From positions 682,001-746,000 of the forward strand of contig NC_052612.1 of the NCBI RefSeq assembly GCF_016545825.1: 64,000 nucleotides of DNA. The letters are read 5' to 3'. Shown piece by piece: positions 11,199-22,968 of the stretch. The translations under genes and the position numbers were made by a program. Position 1 is the first letter of the stretch; every line of letters begins with the position of its first letter. The notes below the pieces were generated by a model. It saw only the letters and a list, made by a program, of their open reading frames with translations, did not search any database and was not told where the DNA came from. The stretch is from Eucalyptus grandis. Taxonomy: Eukaryota > Streptophyta > Magnoliopsida > Myrtales > Myrtaceae.

Positions 11199-14100
11199 AT
11201 GCGTCGGTGGCTTTGTTGTACCTGTCAAGTCGAAGAATCTTACGCTGCAAATGATGATGAGCTACTGAAAAGCCCAAGGAACCGTGTACATGGTATATTT
11301 CTCAACATATTCTGTTCCGGAATTACCCCTAGTCAATGATTATGAAAGGGTAGCTCCTCTTCAAGCTGATTTTCCATAAAGTTTTCTGGGAAAAGTCAAA
11401 ATTTTTGGTCCTGATAAGTAGGTTTCTTGACCCATCAACTTTTCTTAGGTCACTGTTTAAATTTTGAAGTTACGGTCAGAAGGTATCTTGATTTTTGGTC
11501 CCATACATCCTTTTGGCTCCAATTAAGTAGGTTTCTTGACCCATCAACTTCATAAAGGTATAATACTGCCTTAGGTCACTGTTTAAATTTTGACTAGTTA
11601 CGGTCACCAGATAGGTATCTTGATTTAATGAACCTGCGTCCCATACATCTAAAAATTGAGTACTTTTGGCTCCAATTAAGTAGGTTTCTTGACCCATCAA
11701 CTTCATAAAGGTATAATACTGCCTTAGGTCACTGTTTAAATTTTGACTAGTTACGGTCACCAGATAGGTATCTTGATTTAATGAACCTGCGTCCCATACA
11801 TCTAAAAATTGAGTACTTTTGGCTGCAATTATTAAAATATCTAGCATGTGAACTTAAATGATTTTGTGCATCTGGCACATGCTAAGACGTCTTGTTCCTG
11901 CTAGTATTTATTTTGGACCTACTTAGCATGGTTCTGTGGAATTATTTATTTGATTTTTAGCATCTGGAATTTATTTTTAGTCTTTGTTTCTAGAAGAGTA
12001 AGGTCTTGGCAATATAGGAAGTATTTAAGCAGAGAGACGTCATACACTTTAGTGAAATAATTGAATAAATCAAGCCCCAGGACTTCTGTATATTCATTTT
12101 CTAACTGTTTTACTATGCCTAATGACTGTCTATAGTACCTAAAGATCCAATGGAAGCTAACAGATATCTGGAATGTCTGATGTCTTACTTTGTTGTTTCC
12201 TCCGTATTGTAGACTGTAGTTATGCCACTAGTCCCAGAAAATAATTATTCATCAAATATTAGAACAATTGAAGTAGTTGATACACTATTTCAATCCCAAT
12301 GAAGATAATTGTGTTGGAACTTTATGACTCTTGGTCTTCACATATTCTGACAAGTAGTCCTCTCAAAGGCAGTAGAGTGAATCCTTTCTGTCATTCTGTT
12401 CCCCTTATCTTTTTTCGTCCCAATTTTGGCACAGGGCCCCAAAAAAATTCAAAGTTGTCTGCTCCTGTTAAACCTGAAGTGCAAAAGTCAGCACCACCTA
12501 TTGAGGTTCCTGCTCTGTCGTTGGATGAACTAAAAGAAAAGACTGATAATTTTGGATCAAAGTCATTGATTGGTGAAGGATCTTATGGAAGAGTATATTA
12601 TGCTAACTTAGATAGTGGGAAAGCTGTGGCTGTCAAAAAGCTTGACAATTCATCTGAGGCTGAGTCAGATGTGGAGTTCCTGACCCAGGTATGTGCAGAA
12701 TTTGAATTCTGGTTAACACCATCTCAGAAAATGAATAACTGTATTATTCTGTTATGTTATTCAACGACAGTAGATCCTTGATTGTCATGGATGTATGCAT
12801 TCAGGTTTCCATGGTATCAAGGTTGAAGCATGAAAATTTTGTACAGTTGCTTGGTTACTGTGTTGAAGGGAATCTTCGTGTGCTTGCATATGAATTTGCG
12901 ACCATGGGATCACTACATGATGTACTACATGGTAACTGAAGCCTACTTGTCTTTCGTGGGTTAACACTTTCAGGATAAAACCTGTAGAGATAAAATATTC
13001 TAAGTGAAGGGATTATCACTTTACAGGAAGAAAAGGAGTTCAAGGTGCGCAACCAGGCCCTGTCCTTGACTGGACACAGCGAGTGAGAATTGCTGTTGAT
13101 GCAGCGAGGGGATTGGAATATTTGCATGAGAAGGTTCAGCCTTCTATAATCCACAGGGATATTAGGTCTAGCAATGTGCTTCTTTTTGAAGACTTCAAAG
13201 CCAGAATTGCAGATTTTAATCTGTCAAATCAGGCACCTGACATGGCTGCCCGCCTTCATTCTACCAGAGTTTTGGGAACCTTTGGCTATCATGCTCCAGA
13301 GTAATGCATCTGAATCTCTCTTTTCTATTGTATGGAGGCTATTGATGAGTATATATTGTTTGGCCGTAATTGTCTATCCAGCTGGATGCTGAAAAATTGT
13401 GTGAAAATTTAGAAAATATGATATAAGAACTCACTTTGTATTTGGGTTCAAAAGCAATTTTGCGGTTCACAAATCAATTAGATTGGCTCATCATTGGGCA
13501 ATCACTTGTTACTGAAATTATCCTTCTCTCTAAACCCCACATATCCTTCATAGTATTACTTGTCTCGATAAGAACGGTCAATTTAAAGCTTGATTTTTTT
13601 GTTGTCTGTCGCCTAAAAGCAAATTGCCATCATAGAGTATGCTTTGATTGGTTCAGTGATTGGTAGATTGAAATGTTTCAACTGTAAATGGGGATGATCT
13701 ACCAATTGGCTGTGATCTAGCTTAGAATCACCCATCTTCAAATGATAATATCTAGGAATAAATTCTTCTGTTTCCCTGACAATGTAATAGGTTAATTGTT
13801 TTGAAGAGATATCCAAGGCCCTAAATGAAGATCAAGGTCTAGCTGAGCAACTTCTACCAAACTTTATCTCACCCCTTGACATATGCTTGCTAGGTGCCTT
13901 GGCCCAATGCACCATACAGCATTTTGAAAAGTGCCTTAAAAGTGTATATGTTCTTATCCAGGGATCTTTTTCCTTTCTCTGGAATGCTGTAGCTGATTCT
14001 TAGTCATATACTTGTCAGGTACGCGATGACTGGACAATTGACACAGAAAAGTGATGTGTATAGCTTTGGAGTTGTTCTTCTAGAGCTTTTAACTGGGAGA

Positions 14101-14614
14101 AAACCTGTTGATCATACCATGCCGCGGGGACAGCAGAGTCTTGTTACCTGGGTGAGCATTTAGTTTCTCTTATAATCAGTACCATTGGCGAGCATTCCCT
14201 TTCTGAGTTCATCGAAATTTGATTGCGCAAAATTTATGGGATTTAGGCAACTCCAAGATTGAGCGAAGACAAGGTTAAGCAATGCGTAGATCCAAGGCTT
14301 AATGGAGACTATCCTCCAAAGGGAGTTGCCAAGGTAATTTTTTCTTCTCTCTCTCTCTGTATGTTCGCTCATGTATCCTTGTATATTACATGATCTGCAT
14401 GTGCACCTTGACGGGCATGTGTATGCACGGTTATGTTAGTAGCTACTGAGAAATCTCATTGGTTCTCCACACTTCCTGGATGATGCAGTTGGCGGCTGTT
14501 GCTGCCTTGTGTGTGCAATATGAAGCAGAGTTTCGGCCCAACATGAGCATCGTTGTCAAGGCTATGCAGCCTCTGCTGAAAGCTGCAGCGCCAGCATCTG
14601 CTCCAGGGACTTGA
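11199..14614 (+). CDS. PTI1-like serine/threonine protein kinase (receptor-like cytoplasmic kinase VIII)
   Basis: Exons 11199-11292, 12435-12688, 12805-12931, 13027-13300, 14019-14151, 14247-14333, 14489-14614 join to 1095 nt, 364 aa, the usual size. The N terminus MRRWLCCTC has a basic patch and three cysteines, consistent with lipid (S-acyl) membrane anchoring known for Pti1 kinases. The kinase domain runs from about residue 70. Visible parts are the glycine loop GEGSYGRVY (78-86), the ATP lysine K99 in [13 protein letters not shown] with catalytic D203 and N208, DFN (221-223) in place of DFG, and the activation segment [22 protein letters not shown] is normal for this family and does not by itself mean a dead kinase. 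Pti1 relatives act downstream of AGC kinases (OXI1) and in immune signalling in other plants; the exact role here is inferred. The paralogue number cannot be assigned. Confidence 0.94.
11511..11816 (+). repeat. 153-bp tandem repeat in kinase intron (two full copies, plus a degraded third)
   Basis: A unit starting TTTTGGCTCCAATTAAGTAG at 11511 repeats almost perfectly at 11664 (period 153). A shorter, diverged copy precedes it at about 11411-11510, sharing GTAGGTTTCTTGACCCATCA and TTAGGTCACTGTTTAAATTT. The start of a further unit follows the second copy. It lies in the intron 11293-12434. The near identity suggests recent duplication. Confidence 0.9.
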
Positions 14615-15814
14615 TTGAAAACGAATTCAAAGTCCTTCCGCCTCGCAGTATCATCTTATGCATAGTTTGCTCCATATTCTCTGGTGCATACGATGATATA
14701 TTTTCTTTTTTCCTTTTTCAGAGTAGAGATGATGGGTATACATTATTTGATGAGTTGTGTTCTCTGACGGGAGATTGTATTTAGAATGTGAGCGGCCCAT
14801 GCCAAGCCAGCTGCTAAGGCAGTCAGTGCCGGCATGACGCTCCGTTAGCTTGTACCTTTCGTCGTAAGCTGTCTTCTGTGGACATATATCTTCAATTATT
14901 TCCAAGTAAATTTTACTGGCTGTCTCGTTCCTTCTACCCTAATCAAAAAAGGAGGAAAGGCAAAGTCCTGAAGAAGGAGAGCCTGCTTTACATTTAGCAG
15001 GTAAGGAGAGTAGTATGGCAATTGGTTTAGAACTGGAAACGGTGAATCAATGCTCCCATTGACTTGAGGGCTTGAACAGCTTCATTGCCATATTATTCTT
15101 TGGTCTTTCGGGAATCACGTGATGCGACAACATGCATACGAAATCAATTGACTTCCAACTTGGATGATGAAAGTAGACAAGTGTGGGAAAGATTCGTTTG
15201 ATAATTAAGCATACATGATTCAAAGTGCAAGGTTCATGGATTTAAATTGCTCGATGATCACCTAAATATTCTCTCTTCTGAATGAGCGCTAGGGAATTTA
15301 AGGGAATTATTAACATGAGTGTTGAACAAAAGAAATATCACAACGATATCAAAGCATCAAATCAAATCATAAAAATATAGAAGAAAGAAAATGACATAAT
15401 GGGCTTTTGAACTTTAGCGGTTTTGAATTTTTAATTTATTCAATGTAATATATAATTTATAACTCAATGTGAATTATAATTTTCGAATTTTCAATTTGTT
15501 TAATATGATTTTAGATTATTTTAATACATTGTATTGCCATCCTTCCATCGAACATTTTTATATAATTTTGGGACTAAATTGAATATATATCAACAGTGCA
15601 AAAATCACATTAAAGAAATGAAGTGTTTAAAGATCGCATTACATATTGAGTTAAAATTTATGATTGTATTTAATAAATTAAAATTTTAAAATTACATATA
15701 TATATTTGATCAAAGTTTAACAATTATTTATGGCTTTTCGTTTTTAACACACCTAAATGATATAGAAGTTTCATCTAGATTTCTATGGTTTGGAGATCTT
15801 TGAAAACCAACTAA
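14615..15814. other. Spacer between kinase and GEMIN2 genes
   Basis: Contains the kinase 3' untranslated region (to roughly 14930) and then AT-rich sequence, very AT-rich from about 15400 to 15720. I see no gene or RNA in it. Confidence 0.5.
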
Positions 15815-15822
15815 TATAAATA
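15815..15822 (+). promoter_or_regulatory. Probable TATA box of the GEMIN2 gene
   Basis: TATAAATA lies about 93 bases before the GEMIN2 start codon at 15915, leaving a plausible short leader that includes a (CT)n run at about 15893-15905. Position and composition are the only support. Confidence 0.5.
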
Positions 15823-15914
15823 CACAAAATGAAATTACTCACTCGCCTCTCTTCCTAGAAACTGCATCTGTTGAGAAGCTCCTTAAACCCCTTCTCTCTC
15901 TCTCTAAAATCGAC

Positions 15915-18900
15915 ATGGCCGACTCCATGGATTCGCCTCCCATGGCTTTGCTTCCTCCGGTCGCTGCGTCCGGCGGTGAGGGCGCGGTCGCCACCTTGTG
16001 CCCGGCGCCGGAATCGTGCGGCCGTGCTTCGGATTCGCTGTCCGTGGAAGTTCCGGCGACCGGCGTGAACGGGATGGGCCCGTCCAGTTCTCCAAAGGCG
16101 CCGGAGTCGGCCCGTGTCCGGGAAGTCCTTGAGGAGAACTCTGCGGAGGAAGCCAAGAGGGGTTCTGCTTGCGTAGGTATGGGCGATTCGTCTTCTTTGG
16201 ATATGAATGGGGATGGGGAGTTTCTTGGTGAAGGCGAAGTGTCCGCGAATCTTTTGGAAATTAAAAAGCAGCAGTTGTTGAGTGATCTTGAAGGCGGGTC
16301 GATCTTCAGACCGGTAGCCCAGTCGGAGTACGTCGCTGAGGAATCGCCGGATATTGGTGTGATGATAGGGGGCGCTACTGATGGAAACAAAATTTCCGGG
16401 GAGCTGGTGCATACTTGTGACGAGGTGGAAGGCGACGACGGAATTGACGGTTCTCTCAGACGTTCGTTGAAGATTCAAGTCATCGATGACATTGCGTTGA
16501 TTGAACCCGTGTTGTTCGCTGGAATTGGCAATGGGGGTGACGTGGAGATGGGAACGGTGGTGAGTTTTTCAAGATGCACTGAAGGAAGTTCTAATAAATG
16601 TGTGAAAGAAGCTGCGGATGGAAAGAAGACTAAACGTCCTCGGAGGAAAGGGAAAGGTGCACAGAGAGAAAATTCAGTGCATTTTGACGAACCTATAGAT
16701 GCTTGTCGAACAAAGGGAGACGGAACCAAAAGAAGGTACTCGAGGGAAGAAATGGAGGCCCTGAGGTTTGTTAATATTTCGGAACAACGAAAGTTTTGGA
16801 GAGAGATTTATAATGGCCTAGGCCCCGTGGCAAGAGAGTATGCAAACCTTGCAAGCTCTAAGCATCAGGCGCAGTCTTCTTTGAGCTATCATTGCCAGCG
16901 TCAGTCCCTTGGGAGGGCACAGGATCCTGGTATTCTTGGTGAGTATTATCGCTGCACTAACTCGACCCATGTTATTTCTTTAGCTGTATTATAATATTAT
17001 ATCTTTGGATGAAAAGGGAAGCTTGAAATTGAATTAACGAAGGTAGTCTTTGCATAAGTTGTTTTACATCATCTTGGATATAAGAATTTCTTACAGTGGC
17101 CTACCTGTTCAATTTTCATTATGTGATTATCATCGATCATCACATGACAATGGAATCTGCATTCGTGAAAAAATTCATTTCTGCAAGGCATTATATTGTT
17201 TCTTTTTTTGAGTATGCATCATGCACCTTGTTCTCTGCTAATCTCCTTCAGCTGTTTCATTAGGTTGAAATTGCAAGACATGTGCTTTTGGGTTTGAGAA
17301 TATTATGCTATAATAAGAAGCTTAATTTTGGATTCTCATTAGAGGAATGCTCTAGGTTGGTGTTCCACTAGAGATAATGTTGCATGATCTTGCTTTTTAT
17401 GGTGTTTGAGGACCTTTAACTATTATTTACATAAAGTAGAGGAAACACTCAAGGAAAAACATTCTTACGATGTGCATGAATTTGAGAACCTCAGGCTTGG
17501 TCCAATTGTGTTTCTTAAATTTGAGAGATGCAACCGAATGAGCTTTCTCTGACCATGCTGTTGTGGGGGGTGGTCTTTTGAGTATGCTGTAGATATTATT
17601 TTGACAATTAAATTTCTTCATGGTTGCTTTAGTCTACCAGTGACAAGGCAGACTGATGTTTCATTCACAATCTTCTTTTTCCTCCCTCTTCATCCTTAGC
17701 AAATTCTGGTTTTGTTTCATTTTGCTTTTCTTTAGTGGAGACTCAGTGAATATGCTGAGATTCATGATACCATTTGCAGTTGCGCTGATGACATATAATA
17801 TTTATGAAGTTAATGTTTCCTTGATGATTTGCACCCTCAGTAAATATTCTTGTTTACATCCAGTAAAGGTCTATTATTGAGGGTGATCAGATTAAGCCTG
17901 ATTTCTCAGGCTCTTTTTTGTCTGGTTATCTTTTTCGTCATAATCAACAGAAAAAGCTCTTGTGTCAATCTCACTGTTCTTCCATCTCTGTTTGAATTAA
18001 TACTTTCCTCTGTTTATTTTGACAATATTCAAACTCAAAAATCACTTTATAACCCATTCCTTAAAATAATCATTTACATAGTCATCTGCCCGATGTGTCA
18101 ATTTGATGGTTCGAATTTCTGTTCTGAACAGGTGCAATTGCTGGAAGTTCAAGGGGGAATTTCTTTGTCCCCACACTAAAGACCCTATATGCAACGAATT
18201 GGTCATTTGTTTCTTGATTACTTCTCTGTTGTACATTCAAAGCTACTGTCTACTGCCCTTGGTGTATGGGCAGACATCTTTGTTCATTCAAATTGTGGTG
18301 GAATTGTAAATAAATCACGACAAGCAATTCGTTTGTAAATAGAACTGGCTTTTGCAGCAGTGTATGGATTCATATTGTGACCTTTTCAATGACATGTGGG
18401 ACAGTATTACTCTTATTCTACGCAGCTTGCATTTGGATATATCCCTTGTTCTATGTTTATGTTCCTCTTGATGCAAAGCAATTTCTTTTAAGAAAACTTG
18501 GATTTTCTCTTTACTTTCAGGTGAAGGGTGTAAAGAACAGGTTGGTATTGTACTTGAGAACACAGAGGACAGTAAAACAAACTTTGTGAATCTGGATCCT
18601 GCTTGTGGTCAAAATACTAGTTGTGAAGATATTGATATAATAGAAGAAGGGGGCGAGGAAGATAGTGATGACAGTGATGAATACTTTGCTAACATCCAAA
18701 GACCAGCCTTTTATGTTGAGGGAGAACCCAACTTTGATGCTGGGCCTCCAGAAGATGGGTTAGAGTTTCTTAGGCGAGTCAGGTATATTTTTCTTATTCA
18801 CCTTAGATATTAAATAAGTCCAATTCTCTCAACAATGTTTGCTAATTTGCCTTCCCACTCCCTTTCTGCTCCAATTTTTCAGTACTATTTAGTTCTGTGA

Positions 18901-21900
18901 GGAGAGTGAATGACATAAACATTAGTATGGTTGAGAGGGAAGGCTTCATGGACTATCGCCGACCGATCACTTCACCCTTTTTATTTATTTATTTATTTAT
19001 TTATTTTTGGGGGCAGGGGAGAAAACGGTTGGGGGGGAGTATAAATTTCAATGTAAGAGATACACAAATTTTCTTACAAATATCAGAACTGAGAGGTAGA
19101 TGTTGTTGCTTCAAGACTAGATAAGTTAGACATTATCAGTAAGTTCTAGAGATTGGAGAAAGTGGTTTGTAGATGCCCAGCGAGCAGATGGGATTAGTAG
19201 AAGTGCCAATGTGCTCATGCTTAGAGGGCCTTTGAAGAGTGCATGCGTAGGGGGTGACCTTTAAGAAGATTGATGTTATGAAATTTAGGACAATATGGTA
19301 GCAATGAAGCGCAAAGACGTGAAGAGATACCTTAAGGACTCCCTGTTGAGTGATGTTGTGCACCTGGGTTTGTATTTACAATAGTGCACAGATTGCAAGA
19401 TTGAGACATAGTTTACAGGATAATCATATGCTAAGATATCTGGTAAGGGAAGGAGTGGTGTTTCGCTCGTCGAGAAAGCAACAACTTGAAGTAATGGTAT
19501 GTATTGTTAATTTGGTGTGCAGTACCTTTAAACTATCTTCTACGGTCATTATGGAAATTCAGTGGCTCTTTTAGCAGCTTTTAATCTATGTGAATTTAAT
19601 AACTTGAAGTAATGGTATGTATTGTAATTTTTTTCTTATTTACTATGATTCCAAAAGCCTGAAGCCAGTCAAGACTGTATAGTAATTTTAAGCCTATCTA
19701 CCTTACACATTGAAAGTAAAGGAATATGCAATGATTTGTCTAAAACAAGCTGACCATTTTACCTGTATGTAGTGGGGTCAATTAAATCATCAAGAATGAT
19801 CCTAAAGTTAAGTTGGCAAAATTGGAATGACGTATCTGGTTTATGGTTTGAAAGGGGGTATCGTGAGCCTTGTAAAGCTGGATTGATAATTGAGGACCCA
19901 CCAAAGAGAGCTTCGTTAGACTTTTGCCTTCACACTCGCCTTAAATTGATCCTTCTGAGCCATGTATCTCATATCATGACTCTTGTATTATTCATTCGAA
20001 TGATGTATATTAGTCATGGGGAGCAAGAGATATGGTTGTGCGGTGTCTCTGGATTGGAGAGGCAGATATACTTTGTTGTGTAATGCTCCTCTTTCCTCAA
20101 ACATGTGTAATGCATCAAGTTACCTCTGTTCACAGCACATTTTAGATTTTACTAATGAGGATGAGGAATCAATGTAACTGAGAGCATGCTTATGGCGGTC
20201 ATTGTTCAGGCTGATAATAACTAATGGATGGGTGACTATCAATTTTGTAGAGTGGATACTTCCTTTTAACGAGAAATGAAAGTGCAATTCGTTTCATGTT
20301 TTTCTTTACTTTTGTCCACCTAACAAAATGCCCATCGGTATTTCATCTCATTTAAGATGCACCAGGCAAACATGAAACAAACTCCTTTAGACTTAGTGCA
20401 CAAAATATATCCCTTAAGTATGCAGCATGTTGTCCAACCGTGCGATCACTCTTCTAGGGACCTCTTTAACAAGTCATCAGCTCGGTTGTACCCACCACTT
20501 AGTTCTTTCTGGCGCTTAAATTTCCAGCTTTAAGGTTTAGTGGTAAAATTAATGTTGGGAGGAAGAAATTTAAAGCATTTGGGTGACCATCTACTTTCTT
20601 TTAGTGTAACCATATTTCCATGGTGGCCCTTTCTTGTTTCTCCCATAAGTAGCTAATATTTTGTAATCTAGAAAGAAGTGAAGAAAAGAAAGAAAAGCAA
20701 AGTGTCTTCGATAGTTGTCTTGTATGAATACTATCATAGGAGCAACATACGAATATGATAGTTCCAACAACGTGCTTCAACTATAATATAGGTCTTCTCA
20801 CCGGGTTATTCTTCTAGCATTGCCAAGAATTAGGGTCAGAGCAAAGAAATGGCTTGATATGACCACTGTATGGTGAAACCTGTTGGCTCATACAGCCCCT
20901 GAATGTGCGTGCTGCATTCAAAAGACAAGACAGCATGACTACTTCTAGATGAAGGTTTACTCTCATTGATAATCAGGCTTCGTGCAAAGCTGATGTTTGC
21001 AACTCTTGAAACCAGTTTTATTAAATGATGGCAGCTTGTGCCGATAGTCTCCACACAATAGTCTAGCAAGGCATGGATGTATACATAACAATGACTATCT
21101 GATGACCTCTTAGCCTCCTACCGAACACAACTCATAGTGGCAGCTTCCTGTTCTTTTTGCTTTCTGATGCCGTCGATCCTTCATATGGTTTTCACTGCTT
21201 ATAACTTGAAAGAAGAATTATTAAAGTGTTCTTGCACTAGTCTAAGACCTTTGGCAAGGCTCTGATTATATATGCATTGCCTTGTCTTAGGTGGGAAGCT
21301 GCACAGATTCCAAATGTGAAGGTCGCCAAGCTTGATCAGAGTAAATTCCACAAAGAACAGAGCGCTTACATGCCTGTAATACCTGAGATTGCTGAGTGTC
21401 CAGAACATTTGATGCCACTGAAACAATGGGAGGACGCTTTTCTTGCGGATTTTTCAATGTTGAGGAGGGTATGCTCTTTATATCTTTGATATACGTGTGG
21501 TGCTCATCTTTGTATCTGGCTAGATTCTCTATTATAGATAAGCTATGTTCCTGGTGAAATGTGAGATGATATCTTGTGTTTGCTGATAGGTGACAAGACA
21601 ATATATGTTGCCATCCCACGCTCTGTTGTTCGTTACTCCTTACAACTGGAAAAAAGTGCTCACGGTTACCTTATTTTACAGGCTTTGTCAAGTGTTGAGG
21701 GTACCGGTGCTGAAATTTCAGGGAAACTGCAATGTTTGATTGAGGTCACACAGGAGTGTTATGTTCAGCATCCCAAAAGTGATGCTTCTGAAAATTTCAA
21801 CGACTGTCAAAATGCTGGGGAGGTAGATGAAGCAGTCATTAGCCCTAGCCAGAAATCTCTCGGCAGTGAAAAAAGTGAAGACCCTGTCTTGTCCACGATA

Positions 21901-22179
21901 CTTGGGATGGACTCGGTGGCAAGGGTGTCCATGCTCAGAAAACGCATAAACTCGGTGGAAGATGCGAGCCTTCTTTCGAGGAACGATTGTCTGTGGCTCT
22001 TTGCTCTGTGTGCTGCCGTGGACACCCCATTGGATGCCAACACTTGCGCATCTCTCCGGAGTCTGCTCCGGAAATGTGCGAGCTTGCGAGCTCAGAAGGC
22101 TGAGCTGGACGACGAAGTTATAATGCTGAATATTCTGGCCACTATTTGCGGCAGGTATTTTGGGCAGTCAGATAATTGA
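15915..22179 (+). CDS. GEMIN2: Gem-associated protein 2 (SIP1), snRNP assembly factor
   Basis: GEMIN2 binds the Sm protein ring and assists spliceosomal snRNP assembly in cytoplasm and nucleus. Exons 15915-16938, 18521-18782, 21291-21468 and 21682-22179 join to 1962 nt, 653 aa. Exon 1 encodes a long, mostly disordered and acidic region ending with a lysine/arginine patch (KKTKRPRRKGKG) and the conserved segment EQRKFWREIYNGLGPVAREY. Exon 2 carries an acidic run (EEGGEEDSDDSDEYF), then FYVEGEPNFDAGPPEDGLEF. Exon 3 begins WEAAQIPNVKVAKLD, the typical SIP1-domain signature. Exon 4 encodes the helical C terminus that ends LNILATICGRYFGQSDN. The protein is more than twice the length of animal GEMIN2; plant members are also long, mainly from the N-terminal extension. 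Introns 1 (1.6 kb) and 2 (2.5 kb) show no other gene. ATG 15915 is the first in frame after the TATA-like box. Confidence 0.93.
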
Positions 22180-22968
22180 AGCCTTCTGCTACTACTGTGG
22201 CCGTGCTCTATTTTTCACTTTAAACTCTTATAATATGTTTAAGCTTATGTTTCGTATTGACAAAATCCGGATTTCAGTTGAGTCTATTACATCTAATTTT
22301 AAGGAAAAATATCTCTACTGCAACCCACTTTCCCAGCAAATGGAGCATGAGTTCTGAACAATGCCAAACAAGCCATCGTTAAGCGGCCTAGGGTGATAAG
22401 ATAGATAATATATGAACGGCTTCAGGGGAAAAGGGCCCGTCAGTTAAAAATGCTAAAGCGGGTGGATCGATGAAACATGCACTTAAGTGGAGCAAATCTT
22501 ATATTTTTGTTCAAACCAAGCCCACATATACAGAAAGCACGAGAGAGAGAGAAAGAGAGAGAGTCGACTTGAAATGAAAGTTGAATGTTGGAAAGGGGAA
22601 AAACCGAGGAAAAGCTTTACTTTGGTATATGGACAGTGCTATGCAAAAGGCTAGGTTACATCTTTTTGCAACAAATCTAATGTTCGCTTTTATCTGGGAA
22701 AAGAAGCCCAAGGGATGCTGTCAATGATGATCGACCATCGCCACCAAACGAAGGAAAGAGACTACAAATCCCGCCACATCACGTAACCTTTCCTTCTTCC
22801 TCCTCTCATATTAGCAAAAGGCATATCACAAGAGTCACGACACATTTTTATCAATTGCCGTTTCCAACGAGAGAGGCACAAAAAATTTGTCTCCACAAAT
22901 CCATATGTTACATGGGGCTTAATGCGGACACAAAAACCAGAAGTATCACCCGCTCTGCAAGTTCAGAA
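22180..22968. other. Convergent 3' ends of GEMIN2 (+) and GOT1 (-)
   Basis: The GEMIN2 and GOT1 stop codons are about 0.8 kb apart, and both 3' untranslated regions must lie here. A GA-rich simple repeat occurs at about 22540-22563. No other gene is visible. Confidence 0.5.

Noticed and set aside
11476..11847. 123-codon minus-strand frame with an internal protein repeat
   Set aside because: The repeat is the 153-bp intronic tandem DNA duplication, a multiple of three, not a repeat protein.
15839..16478. Two long antisense frames (183 and 207 codons) opposite GEMIN2 exon 1
   Set aside because: They mirror a GC-rich coding exon, have no conserved motifs, and the plus-strand protein is clear.
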